Shown here piece by piece: positions 49,325 to 60,639 of a stretch of DNA of 64,000 nucleotides. Source of the stretch: Scolanthus callimorphus (lineage: Eukaryota > Cnidaria > Anthozoa > Actiniaria > Edwardsiidae); assembly GCA_033964015.1 (NCBI GenBank), contig CM066920.1, positions 14,165,912 to 14,229,911 on the forward strand, read 5' to 3'. Both the position numbers and the translations under genes were made by a program. The notes under the pieces are model-generated. The model saw only the letters and a list, made by a program, of their open reading frames with translations. It did no database searches and was not told the origin of the DNA. The stretch's first letter is position 1. The number at the start of each line of letters is the position of its first letter.

Positions 49325-52246
49325 ACGGACCATTAGAATAGTGATGGGGGGGGGGGGGGGGGGGGGGGGGGGGGTGGGGGACTTTCTTTACTTGCTCGAA
49401 AAAAAATTTCCGAGCGTTTTTGTCGCATGAATTTTTTTTACAGCGCAAGGGCTTGCTAGAATTTTTTTCCCGTGGCTTATCGGACAAGGAATTACTGCGA
49501 CTTTAATAATTTTGCGAACTCGCGTGTACGATTTGCAACCGCCAACTGGGAGCCGTTTCTCTCACAGAATTTTCTCTTTTGTTTTGATAAACCCATTTCA
49601 TCAAGCCTCAGAGAAAAGATAGATGAACGTTTACGTTTAATACTTTACTTCACAAAGGCATAGCCATGACGTGAAGGTATAAAATACAATCATATAACTA
49701 AGAGAAAGAAAAAATAAATAAATTATAATATACGTGGTCATAGGCTAGCTAAATGAATGATAGGAAACTGTCAAAAGTGGGCTGAGTTATGGCGCAACAG
49801 GCAGACCATTCCATAGTTTTATTGCCTGTGGGAAAAAGCTTTATTTAAAGACATTTGTTTTGCAGGTTATGGGTGCAAATGTTTCTGGGTGATATTGTCT
49901 AGTTCTTGTATAATTTGGAGGGGTTACATATGATGGCATAGGAATCGCATCCAAGGCCCTAGTTATTCTATAAAACAAGGCTAATAGTGCCTTTTCCCTC
50001 CTTTCTTTAAGCTTTGGCCATCCCAGTTCTTCCATTAGTCGGGTCATTGTTCCTGGTTCTCGGTCCCAGCATTGCTTGCAAAAGCGTACTGCCTTCTTCT
50101 GCACCGCTTCTATGTTATCAATGAGGTAGCCCTGATGAGGTGACCAGACAGTACTGGCGTATTCAAGCTGAAGTCGGACAAGTGTCTTGTATGCCTGAAT
50201 CTTGACACTTTCCGGACATTTGCGAAAATTTCTTTTAATGAACCCCAGTGATCTGTTGGCTTTTCCTGTGATGTTTTGGATGTGTTTGCTCCAGTTTACG
50301 TCCTTGCTCATTTCGACGCCAAGATATGGGTGACTGTCAACTTGGTTTTCCAACCAATTTATAAGTGGAGATGATGGGATTTCTCTTTTTCGTGACAGTC
50401 AGGAGCTTACATTTGTCAACGTTGAACTCCATCTGCCACTTCTTCGACCACTCGAATAGCTTGTTGAGATCGTTCTGCAGCTGGATGGCATCATTTGGTG
50501 TTTCGATCATCAAGTAAAGAAGGCTGTCATCAGCAAATAAACTCAGCTTAGAGGAGATCCCATCATCTATGTCATTAATATAAATTAGGAACATGAGAGG
50601 TCCCATCACAGTTCCCTGGGGCACCTTAGAGCGGGTCTTGACAGGTGTAGATGAAGCTCCATCCAGGGTTACTTGTTGGTATCTTTTGGTTAGCCTAGTG
50701 GCTATCCACCCGTGGGTATTGCCTCTCACTCCGAGGTGGTCCAGTTTTGCCAGGAGCCTTGTCGAAGGCTTTAGAAAAGTCTATAATATCAACAAGTCAA
50801 CTTGGGATTGATTGTCTAGTCCTCTAGCTATGTCATCGACTGTGATGATGAGCTTCGTTTCACACGATCTCCCTTCTATAAAGCCATGTTGGAAATCCTT
50901 TAGAATGTGATGGCTATCTAGGTGAGTGTAGATGTGATGATAGACTATGTGCTCCATGACTTTGCAGGTAACTGAGGTGAGAGCAATTGGTCTATAGTTT
51001 GCTGGGTCTTTCTTTGCTCCGTTCTTGTAGATCGGACAGATGTTTGCGGTTAACCAGTCATCAGGCAGCTCCTGCGCAGAGTGGGAATGGTTGAATATAA
51101 TTACTAGGTACATTGCCACCTCATGCGCACACTCCTTTAAAACTCTGGAGGGTATCATATCAGGGCCATTGGCCTTTGAAGGATTGACCTTAGCCAGCAG
51201 TTTTTCTATGCCATTCACACTAAACTGGAAGATACTCATACAGGGCCAGCGAAGGAGTACAGATAAATCAGGAAGATTAGCATGTTCATCTGTAAATGCA
51301 CTCTCTTGTTTGCTGAGCCTTTTTGCCTTTTACTTGCTACTAGAGACTTCCAATCCTAGATCTTTCAGGGTTGCGATGCTAATATTTTCCTTTCTTAGTG
51401 ATTTTATGTACTTCCAGAACTTTCTCCCAGCTCTGAATCTCTCTACATTGCTTTCTCCTTCATTCACATCCAAGAGGCCCATAACATACTCATTATGTGC
51501 AGCATTAAGTGCTTTTTTAACTGCCCGACGAGCTGCCTTGAAATTGGCTTTATGATCTTTTCTCCCACTTTTTTTCGCAGGTTGTCGTTTCTTTTTTATC
51601 ATCCTCTTTACATCAGGGGTCATCCAGGTGCATCCAGCGGACATCTCTCCTGGGGCCCAGGGTCTTCTCTTGGATGTTTCACTTTACTGTCTGCATGATG
51701 ATATCTTTAAATAGGGTCCATCGCTCTTGGACAGATATGCAAGATGTGTTCTTAAACTCCTCAAACCTAGAGAGTAACTCTCTTTTTACACCATCCATAT
51801 CCCCTCTCTTGAAAAGATAAACAGTCCTGGGTGGTTTCTTCCATTTGTTGTGTATAGTATGGGTTTTGGGGGAGGGGGAGTTTGTTTCTCCTTGCCAAGA
51901 TACATGTTCTGGTAATGAACATTCGTAGTCATTCCTTAAAAAAGAGTGCGATCGTACTGTTCCATTGCGTGAGTTCTCGAAAACCATATTAAATTGATAT
52001 ATTAGATGCTATTCTGACGCGCGTAAAATTTTTTAGAGTACTCAATTGAATGAACTAAAAAAGCGTTGAAAGAACATCAGTTTGCCTTTTTGTTCTGTCA
52101 ACATAATTCAATTGCCTAATCAAAACTGGGAATCTTGCAAGAATTTTTTTGGGGAGCCACAGAGGCTGCATGATTTTTATTTTTTCCCTTGTATGAATAT
52201 TTTTTTTCTTTTTGCCCATACCCCCATCACTTTTCTAATGGTCCGT
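49325..52246. mobile_element. TIR element split by a LINE insertion
   Basis: The left end ACGGACCATTAGAATAGTGA (followed by a G run of about 27) and the right end CACTTTTCTAATGGTCCGT are inverted repeats. Without the LINE (about 49690-52010) the element would be some 600 bp. Confidence 0.72.
49690..52010 (-). mobile_element. 5'-truncated jockey/CR1-type LINE, decayed
   Basis: Minus-strand frames show, in order, the end of the endonuclease region (RTVYLFKRGDMDGVKREL), the RT N-terminus (NPSKANGPDMIPSRVLKECA), NYRPIALTSVTCKVMEHIV, QHGFIEGRSCETKL, VPQGTVMGPLMFLIYINDI, the catalytic FADDSLLY, and the C-terminal YLGVEMSKDVNWSKHI and QLEYASTVWSPHQ. At least two in-frame nonsense codons (near 51690 and 51330) and several length changes break it, so this copy is genuinely dead. 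Most of the endonuclease is missing. The family level (jockey/CR1 group) is from motif style. Poly-A/TAAA-type sequence near 49690-49730 is the likely 3' end. Confidence 0.87.
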
Positions 52247-52291
52247 CCCTAATTTGTGCAGCTGGCTATCTTATTGGAGTAATTTCTTGTG

Positions 52292-52479
52292 GGCCATTCC
52301 ATTTTTATCTGCACCCCCTCTACAGCAGAGTTTTTCCGAGGGGGTATAGCAAAATGGTATTTTGCGAGGGGGTCAAACCAAAATGAAGGCTCTTCTGTAG
52401 GTCCTTCCGAGGGGGTGCAATAATGAAAACCCTCTTCCGTGGGGGGGGGGGGGGGGGTTGCCTTGGAAATGGAATGGCC
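52292..52479. mobile_element. 188-bp MITE with GGCCATTCCATTT ends
   Basis: The ends GGCCATTCCATTT and AAATGGAATGGCC are inverted. The interior repeats TTCCGAGGGGGT three times and has a G run at 52441-52457. Confidence 0.75.
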
Positions 52480-53010
52480 TGGTCTAGCTTCAGTCTTCAC
52501 GTCATCTCACTGAAAGGAGGGAAACATTTGCCTTTCGCGGGAAAAACCTACCCAGCAATTTTACAAGGGGGCGTGGATGCCTATTCAGAGGCGTAGCTAG
52601 GCATTTTTCACCTTTATGCCCGCCGTCAAAATTTGTTGACATATGGTAACCAAAAATTTACCCCCATGTAAAAAGTAACTTCATGTGAACCCAATTCAAT
52701 GCAACCGCTTTAGAAACTGCCTCTCAGTCGCTACAAAACTTGAACTAGTTATTTTACCAAGTTAGTCATTTATGTATGAAAATTTGACGAAAAGTGGGGG
52801 TGCTTCAGCCCTTAACGTATGGTTCCGCCGCCTATGTAAAGGCAGCTCCGCGGGCTACGCGTAGAAAAAAACTAATGGGAAAATTTCTTAGGATAGCTAG
52901 GAAAAATTTGCCGTAAAAGGGGGGGGGGGGGGGGGTGGCTATTCACCGACCCTATAGATCTGCCCCTGCTATTCTACGAAAAAACCAGCTACAAACACTA
53001 TTCTCACAAG
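52480..53010. other. Intergenic interval
   Basis: No gene seen. A G run at about 52918-52936 is the only conspicuous structure. It probably includes the 3' UTR of the Ly6-type exon just above. Confidence 0.4.
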
Positions 53011-53313
53011 TCAAGGGATATATAAAAACACCCACACGAGGCCAAAAAGGATTCCCAAAACTTGCACAGCCACCTTGGGTGGCACGGCTTTGCTACCAAA
53101 CGAAACACCAGGAGTACAGCCACTCGTATGACAGCAACTTTCTTTGCATTCAAGGGTTTTCCACAGCTTACACATCCGGCCACAATAAGAGGTCGCTGTG
53201 CAGTTACGAACAGTAACCGTGGTGTTTTGTCCGGTGCGAGGGTCTGGTCCGGTTGTTCGTGTGTATGATATGCAGCTTGTCACGCTTGGCACAAATGCAC
53301 CCGAAATCGTAGA
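53011..53313 (-). CDS. C-terminal exon of a Ly6/uPAR-type GPI-anchored protein
   Basis: A minus-strand exon starting after an ATATTTTAG acceptor (53314-53322) and stopping at 53011; 100 residues. It contains SCISY, NCTATSYCGRMC and CKESCCHTSGC, the second half of a three-finger LU domain (final CC-x-x-x-x-C box). After that come a short linker and the hydrophobic tail VAVQVLGILFGLVWVFLYIP, typical of a GPI-attachment signal. The first half of the domain and the signal peptide must be in upstream exons at higher coordinates that I could not find. The intron just upstream is duplicated in the minisatellite transposon (60290-60412). Family call is from cysteine spacing. Confidence 0.6.
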   Translation of the reverse strand, partial: STISGAFVPSVTSCISYTRTTGPDPRTGQNTTVTVRNCTATSYCGRMCKLWKTLECKESCCHTSGCTPGVSFGSKAVPPKVAVQVLGILFGLVWVFLYIP

Positions 53314-53520
53314 CTAAAATATGAACATCCGCGAACGAGGTGTTTTGCCAAGCTGGATCCTGATAAACGGACCTGTCAACCAGTTGAACTGAGAAAAATA
53401 TATATAATGAAAGGTCGACGAACAGCTTAAACGATGATTATTTAATAACGAAATCGACAGCATGTTTTGTGACGGCTTTTTCCGAAGGACGCGCGCTTAA
53501 ATGGGGAGACTGGGCTCTAA

Positions 53521-53859
53521 TCAGAAGGATCGATTGACAACTATTTTTAGAACTTCCCAGAAGACCTCTCGAGCCTCACAGAGATTTGCAAAATGGCGGA
53601 CTCGACAGAGGAAGGAGAGAGGAAGGTTTTGATACCAAATATGACTAGCTTTTGCAGTAACCACCAAGTCTTTCGGCAATGTTGAAATGGTGAATATTGT
53701 GGAAATCGCATTTAGCCATTCGGCTTCAAATTCATGCCTATTTTTGGCTTCAAATAACTTTTTTGTTTCACCTGATGGAATGTAAACAGAACGATGAATA
53801 CAAAGTGCAATGAACTCTCTAAAAGTTGTTCTTTTTAGTTTTTTGAATTCAGCTTCCAT
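53521..53859 (-). CDS. Hypothetical 112-residue ORF
   Basis: An ATG at 53859 opens a clean frame, MEAEFKKLKRTTFREFIAL, then HEFEAEWLNAISTIFTI, and ends VVNRSF at 53521. No signal peptide or membrane segment. I do not recognise it. It lies in what could be the long intron of the Ly6-type gene. It may be a real small gene, an old TE exon, or chance. Confidence 0.3.
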   Translation of the reverse strand: MEAEFKKLKRTTFREFIALCIHRSVYIPSGETKKLFEAKNRHEFEAEWLNAISTIFTISTLPKDLVVTAKASHIWYQNLPLSFLCRVRHFANLCEAREVFWEVLKIVVNRSF

Positions 53860-54443
53860 GAGAGCACATTTTAATATTTCGCGGACACTGCGTTGCCACT
53901 CGTCGCTTCAAAACGTACGCAATATCGTTGCTTTGTTTGGGAAGGAAGCGTGACTCTAGGAGCTCTGGACTCACAACAAAACATAGTTTGGACAAAACAA
54001 GGACGATTCTTATGGAGAAATAATAAGGTTTGACGTATAATATTCATTGCTTTGGTAATATTTCTTCAAATTATAGAGAAGTGCGCATTTTTCAGGTGAT
54101 ATTATTGCTCTGTACGTGCAATCAGCTTTTTTAGAATCAGTCGGCGATTCTCATTCTAATGCATTGCAGCTTATTAACCTTTTTAATGCCAGCAATCTAG
54201 AAATCAATGGCAATGAATAGAAAGTCAGAAAGTGGAAAATTGGTGGAAGAATGTAGTAAAACCAGGTCAAGGAAATATCTTAAATATTGATTGCCCAGTA
54301 AATCAATGGCAAAATTACTTTTGTTTTGTTTCCAGTCACCTGCTGGGGAAGGTCATCTTCCTGTCCTGTTCTCGTTTTGTTTTCAGAATGGGCTGTTCCA
54401 TTTTAGATGTGTTAGCCCCTATCGAGGAACCTGGAGCTTCCAT

Positions 54444-54779
54444 AGCCCCCCCCCCCCCCATATTTTCAGACGGGGGTGCTCGTCCTATCCCTTAGGGTAT
54501 AAAATTGTCAGGTCTTGCTATCTCTTAGGGGTGTTTAAAATCAGCCCTATCCCTTAGGGGAGTCTCAGACCAATCCTTGCCCAGAAATATATTGCTACTG
54601 ACACCAGAACCAATATTTACAAAGCAAACTTGGATGAAAACCCTAAAAGACCTCAAATTGGCTTTTATTTGTTTTGACCTGCCAAATTTGCTATCTTTTA
54701 GGGGTAAATTTGCTGTTGGCCACACCCATTTTGCTATCCCTTAGGGTCAAAGTCAATTTTCCCGACAAGCACCCCCGGG
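54444..54779. mobile_element. MITE of the CCCTAAAAGATACC family (variant)
   Basis: It starts at a C run with GGGGGTGCTCGTCC and ends GACAAGCACCCCCGGG, with CATAG at both flanks. Internal repeats read TATCCCTTAGGG(GT). Confidence 0.62.
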
Positions 54780-54789
54780 CATAGGGGTC

Positions 54790-55020
54790 TGTGTTTCACC
54801 CTGGAATTTCAGCAAGGGTCATTGTTTTTGACCCTTAAATTTCCACAGGGACTTTCTTTTTGCCCACCTCCAATTTCCACAGGGTATTCCTTTGCAACTT
54901 TGGAATTTCCACAGGGAACACAAGAGAATGTGGTATTTACACAAAAGTTGCTTCAAATATCCACAGGGGTTGTGCAGAAGCCTAGAACTTTCACACGGAT
55001 AGAGCATTTTTTCCTCGTTA
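54790..55020 (+). repeat. Irregular GAATTTCCACAGGG repeats
   Basis: At least five copies of (G)AATTTCCACAGGG or close variants, spaced 25-60 bp apart, between 54800 and 54970. Confidence 0.65.
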
Positions 55021-55029
55021 GGGGGCGAC

Positions 55030-56668
55030 AGAAATCATAAGAACAGCTCATTCTTATTTCCTTAGATATTTTTTTGGAACAGCCCAATGATAGTGGTTTT
55101 ACTTTCTTGTTATGAATTTGCAAAATCAAGAAAATTTTCAGCATTGATGGTAAGAAAACCTTTCATGTTCATGACTACCTGGACTTAATTGAGGGCAGCT
55201 AGTATGTCACTGATGGTACTCCTTCTATATGTGAATAAAGAGAAGCTTTTTCTGCAATCAGAATTGTCTGGAGATTCCTTGATTTTTTTGGGGTGTAATA
55301 TTTTGTGTTATTTTTCACTGAAAAGCTATAATTTATTTTCATTCTTGTCTTCTTCTCGGAACTAGAAACCAGTTTCCTTGGGAGGGGCTTCAAGTCACAA
55401 CTGTATGTGCTGCAAAAGTGACCAACATTCTCACGGTTGGACTAAAAATGTCAGTATGTTGGATAAACTTTTGTATAATGGTATTCAGTTGGTGACTACA
55501 ATTCCTCTTTTTAATACTGTCTTAAGTTTGGACCCTGTTACAGAGTGACACAACACTTCACTGTCATAGACTTACATGATGGCAAGTGGTTAGAAAGTAA
55601 CACTTAACTGCTGATATGTACATTCTGTATTGTAGCATCAGTGATTAATTTTAGAGTTAGCTTGTAACCGTTGACATAGAAGCTTGTAAATTATTCCCAC
55701 CTCTTATAAGCCAGTTGCCCATGGAGCTCTGCTGATTGATTAATATTTTTGCTATAAAAAATCAACTTTTATTCAATTTCAACTCTCAGCCTAAAAATAC
55801 CCTATGCAAATTACATGTGGTGACAGATGCTTGTGAATTTTTAAATTTTAATTTTTAAAAACATCCAAATAGCCATCAAGCTCAATTTTTATAAGATTCA
55901 TATCTCAGGAAGGAAACCAAATTTGGACAAACCAAAGTTAGACAACATTTAAGGGGAGTGTAACAATGACATCACTGATATCATCATTACATTATTTACA
56001 TTTAATGAACATTTAGGTAACCAAAGAAAACATTGTCACCAAAGCAAATTTTGTCTAAGACAAAAGCTCTCAATCCATTTATCTGATTATTTGTACCCTG
56101 TGCTCTGTATGGGTTGTCAATTATAAAATGTTTTGACTTTGATTTCTTAAGCTTCATGATATTTTTTGTGTATATTATTACCCCCCATGTTGTTTTAGGA
56201 ATTAGCCTTCCTCTTGTTTCACTGAAAGCATGTCTAAATTATTCAGCTATCACACTTTAGGCTTGTTTTCACAGTACCACCTTGTGCAACTGACAGGCAG
56301 GGGCAAAGCTATCAACACGCAAAGTATGCAGCTGCACACAAAAATTTGTTAAAGTAGTTTAATAAATTTATAATCAAAATAAGTTGCATTTGACATGCAT
56401 GTCAATGTTTCCTGTATTGCAAATTCTAGAGCAAATACTGACTGGTGGCAGCAGTGTGTTTGTGAAAAACATTTTCTAGTAGTGTGTAGACTTTTGTGCA
56501 GGCAGTCCTGATACATGCCTACAGAGTTATTCCCTTAGTTCAGAGACTGATATCACAACATGCAGCTATGTTTGAGTTGTTCATAGAGGTAATTTAATCA
56601 TGTTCCATAAAAATGATACCAGAAACATCTAGTAGTCATTTAGGTTATGTAAAACACTGTAGCAATGT
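55030..56668. other. AT-rich interval without recognised genes
   Basis: I see no supported exon. 55895-55990 carries ATATCTCAGGAAGG, ACCAAATTTGGACAA and a CATCACTGATATCATCA block, the same module order as the 22000 and 62080-62290 repeats. Confidence 0.4.
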
Positions 56669-56965
56669 TAGTTTTACCAGAAAAAAAACAGAGGTATCAT
56701 GGTCTTTTCCAAATTGTTATCCAAGTGCTACAGTTCTGTGTGTTCCAGGTTTACTCTTTTCCTCTGTTAGTGATAAGTTTTACCAGAAAAAGAAGAGGTA
56801 TCATGATCTTTTCCAATTTGTTATCCAAGTGCTACAGTTCTGTGTGTTCCAGGTTACTCTTTTCCCCTGTTAGTGATTAAAGTTTTACCAGAAAAGCAGA
56901 GGGATCATGGTCTTTTCCAATTTGTTATCCAAGCTACAGTTCTGTGTGTTCCAGGTCACTCCCCC
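56669..56965 (+). repeat. 105-bp tandem repeat, three copies
   Basis: GTTTTACCAGAAAA starts at 56670, 56777 and 56882. Each copy carries ATCATG(G/A)TCTTTTCCAA and CTACAGTTCTGTGTGTTCCA. Confidence 0.9.
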
Positions 56966-57080
56966 AACAATGATAATAGATTCTTTTTTTCATAAAAGAA
57001 AGAGTCTTCACAGAAACCAGAGTACAGAATGTCGGAGCGACTGCAGAATACCCCCTCGCACATAGCTCCACCTTTTCAAA

Positions 57081-57475
57081 AACTGGTCAACTCGTCAACT
57101 TGTCAACTCGTCAACTGGTCAACTGGTCAACTGGTCAACGCATCAACTTGTCAACTCGTCAACGCATCAACTTGTCAACGCGTCAACTGGTCAACGCATC
57201 AACTTGTCAACTCGTCAACTGGTCAACTGGTCAACGCGTCAACTGGTCAACTGGTCAACGCATCAACTTGTCAACTCGTCAACTGGTCAACGCGTCAACT
57301 TGTTAACTCGTCAACGCATCAACTCGTCAACTCGTCAACGCGTCAACTGGTCAACGCGTCAACTGGTCAACTGGTCAACTGGTCAACGCATCAACTTGTC
57401 AACTGGTCAACGCGTCAACTCGTCAACTGGTCAAATGAACTCTTTAACTTGTCAACGCGTCAACTCGTCAACTTG
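57081..57475 (+). repeat. 9-bp minisatellite GTCAACnnn, about 44 copies
   Basis: Units GTCAACTGG, GTCAACTCG, GTCAACTTG, GTCAACGCG and GTCAACGCA differ only in the last three bases. Because 9 is a multiple of three, the array stays open in all three plus frames; it is not evidence for a protein. Confidence 0.95.
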
Positions 57476-57477
57476 TG

Positions 57478-60010
57478 TATAGAGAACTAGTTCTTTCACG
57501 CGCATTTTTAGAACGAGGCTATGTGTATAGTGAACTAGTTCTCTCGCGTGCATTTGTAGAACGAGGCTGTGTGTATAGTGAACTAGTTCTTTCCTGCGCA
57601 TTAGTAGATGTAGACTGTGTATGAGAACTAGTTTCCTCCAGCGCATTTATAGAACGAGACTATGTGTATAGCGAACTAGTTCTTTCACGCGCATTTATAG
57701 AACGAGGCTATGTATAGTGAGCTAGTTCTTTCAAGACGAAGGGCAAACGCTCGAAACGTCAGCAAAACACCATTTTTCAACGGCGTTTAACATAAATCTC
57801 AACCTTTGGTTGTTGTTGTTCATGTTAGTGAACTAGTTCTTCGCAGCGCATTTATAGAACAAGGCTATGTGTATACTAAACTAGTTCTTGGCAGCGCTTT
57901 TCTAGAATGAGGCTATGTGTATAGTGAACTAGTTCTTTCACGCGCGTTTGTAGAACGAGACTATGTGTATAGTGAGCTCTAGTTCTTTCCAGCGCGTTTG
58001 TAGAACGAGACTATGTGTATAGCGAACTAGTTCTTTCACGCGCATTTATAGAACGAGGCTATGTGTATATCCAGCGCATTTGTAGAACGGGGCTATGTGT
58101 ATAGTGAACTAGTTCTTTCCTGCGCATTAGTAGATGTAGACTGTGTATGAGAACTAGTTTCCTCCAGCGCATTTATAGAACGAGGCTATGTGTATAGAGA
58201 ACTAGTTCTTTCACGCGCAATTGTAGAACGAGGCTATGTGTATAGTGAACTAGTTCTTTCCAGCGTAATTGTAGAACGAGGCTTTGTGTATAGTGATCTA
58301 GTTCTTTCACGCGCATTTATAGAACGAGGCTATGTGTATATTGAGCTTGTTCTTTCCATCGCATTTGTAGAACGAGGCTATGTGTATAGTGAACTAGTTC
58401 TTTCAAGCGTTATAGAACGAGACTGTGTATATAGTGAGCTAGTTCTTTCAAGCGCATTTATAGAACGAGGCTATGTGTATATTGAGCTAGTTCTTTCCAG
58501 CGCATTTGTAGAACGAGGCTATGTGTATAGTGAACTAGTTCTTTCAAGCGCATTTATACAACGAAGCTACGTGTATATTGAGCTAGTTCTTTACAGCGCA
58601 TTTGTAGAACGAGGCTATGTGTATAGTGAACTAGTTCTTGGCAGCGCTTTTATAGAATGAGGCTATGTGTATAGTGAACTAGTTCTTTCCTGCGCAATTG
58701 TAGAACGAGACTGTGTATAGAGAACTAGTTCTTTCCAGCGCATTTGTAGAACGAGACTATGTGTATAGTGAGCTCTTTCCTGCGCGTTTGTAGAACGAGG
58801 CTATGTGTATAGTGAACTAGTTCTTCGCAGCGCATTTGAAGAACGAGGCTATGTGTATAGTGAGCTAGTTCTTTCCAGCGCGTTTGTAGAACGAGACTAT
58901 GTGTATAGCGAACTAGTTCTTTCACGCGCATTTATAGAACGAGGCTATGTGTATATTGAGCTAGCTCTTTCCAGCGCATTTGTAGAACGAGGCTATGTGT
59001 ATAGTGAACTAGTTCTTTCCTGCGCATTAGTAGATGTAGACTGTGTATGAGAACTAGTTTCCTCCAGCGCATTTATAGAACGAGGCTATGTGTATAGAGA
59101 ACTAGTTCTTTCACGCGCAATTGTAGAACGAGGCTATGTGTATAGTGAACTAGTTCTTTCCAGCGTAATTGTAGAACGAGGCTATGTGTATAGTGAACTA
59201 GTTCTTCGCAGCGCATTTGTAGAACGAGGCTATGTGTATAGTGAACTAGTTCTTTCCTGCGCAATTGTAAAACGAGACTGTGTATTGAGAACTAGTTCTT
59301 TCCAGCGCAATTATAGATCAAGGCTATGTGTATAGTGAACTAGTTCTTTCACGCGCATTTGTAGAACGAGGTGTATAGTGAACAAGTTCTTTCACGCGCT
59401 TTTGTAGAACGAGGCTATGTGTATAGTGAACTAGTTCTTTCAAGCGCATTTATACAACGAAGCTACGTGTATATTGAGCTAGTTCTTTACAGCGCATTTG
59501 TAGAACGAGGCTATGTGTATAGTGAACTAGTTCTTGGCAGCGCTTTTATAGAATGAGGCTATGTGTATAGTGAACTAGTTCTTTCCTGCGCAATTGTAGA
59601 ACGAGACTGTGTATAGAGAACTAGTTCTTTCCAGCGCATTTGTAGAACGAGACTGTGTGTATAGTGAGCTCTTTCCTGCGCGTTTGTAGAACGAGGCTAT
59701 GTGTATAGTGAACTAGTTCTTCGCAGCGCATTTGTAGAACGAGGCTATGTGTATAGTGAACTAGTTCTTTCCTGCGCAATTGTAAAACGAGACTGTGTAT
59801 TGAGAACTAGTTCTTTCCAGTGCAATTATAGATCAAGGCTATGTGTATAGTGAACTAGTTCTTTCACGCGCATTTATAGAACGAGGTGTATAGTGAACAA
59901 GTTCTTTCACGCGCAATTGTAGAACGAGGCTATGTGTATAGAGAACTAGTTTTGTGGCGTGCATTTGTAGAACGAGAACTAGTTCACTATACACATAGCC
60001 TCTTTCTACA
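57478..60010 (+). repeat. 48-bp satellite array, about 50 units, with 900-bp higher-order period
   Basis: The unit consists of GTGAACTAGTTCTTTCACGC, then GCATTTGTAGAACGAGGC and TATGTGTATA. Each unit contains the palindrome GAACTAGTTC. Variant blocks recur about 900 bp apart (TAGATGTAGACTGTG at 58131 and 59031; ACGAAGCTACGTG at 58561 and 59457). A non-repeat insert sits at 57736-57826, and the last one to two units (59975-60035) are inverted. Confidence 0.95.
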
Positions 60011-60236
60011 ATTGCGCTGCGAAGAACTAGTTCACTAGAGTGGTTTTCATCCGACGTGAAATAGATACTAACAAAATACGCACTGCTATACACTACGAAA
60101 AACATTTCTATTTTATTCCCCTTTTTAATTATGACTAGTAGACACTATTAAACACTGACTATTAGGGTTTGTTTCACAGCCGGATGAGAACCGCTCTATA
60201 CACATAGCCTCCTAAGGCTGCCATCAATTTCCGTTT

Positions 60237-60335
60237 TTTAGAAAAATATACATAATGAAAGGTAGACGAACAGCTTTAAAACGATATCATTTGAAGCTGT
60301 TCCTCGACCTTTCATTATATATATTTTTCTAAGTT
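60237..60335. repeat. Long hairpin inside the satellite transposon
   Basis: TTAGAAAAATATACATAATG and its complement enclose CGAACAGCTT/AAGCTGTTCC arms around a short loop with GATATC. Confidence 0.78.
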
Positions 60336-60639
60336 CAACTGGTTGACAGATTCCTTTTTTCAGGATCCAGCTTGGCAAAATACCTCGTTCTCGGATTTTC
60401 ATATTTTAGTATACACTCCGTGTTTTTAGACCGACCCGTTGACGTGTTGACGCGTTGTCACATAGCCTCCTAACGCTGCCATTAGTTTCCGTGTTTTTAT
60501 ACCGAACCGTTGACGTGTTGACGCGTTGACATATCGCCTCGTCGACTTAGTGTGGTCGCGTTGACGCGATAACGCGTTTCTTTTAGGGTATAGCTATACG
60601 CGAGGGGGTATTCTGCAGTCTAGCCAGAATGTCTTGCTC

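Larger units (their letters stand above)
57034..60624. mobile_element. 3.6-kb transposon-like unit filled with minisatellites, 9-bp target duplication
   Basis: CAGAATGTC flanks both sides (57025-57033, 60625-60633). Inside are inverted ends around ACTGCAGAATACCCCCTCGC (57040-57059 and complement at 60600-60619). Going inward, both sides carry GTCAAC/GTTGAC repeats in opposite orientation (57081-57475; 60438-60580). The middle is a 2.5-kb array of a 48-bp unit. A captured 120-bp intron-like segment lies at 60290-60412. No transposase is present. The 9-bp duplication suggests Mutator- or Academ-like mobilisation, which is inference. Confidence 0.78.

Noticed and set aside
49347..49373. Long G/C homopolymers as functional G-quadruplex regulators
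   Set aside because: Such runs recur at edges of several MITEs and at repeat remnants (for example 26629, 61183 and 61540); they are better explained as variable repeat ends, with length possibly unreliable.
57029..57490. 153-residue open frame over the 9-bp array
   Set aside because: It is open only because the repeat unit is a multiple of three; all three plus frames are open and the sequence is pure minisatellite.
58190..59556. Open frames encoding 16-residue repeats on both strands of the 48-bp array
   Set aside because: Unit length of 48 preserves frame on both strands; indels break the frames often and there is no start, signal or splice context.
57081..60010. Possible CRISPR array
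   Set aside because: There are no unique spacers between repeats, units are contiguous, and the genome is eukaryotic.
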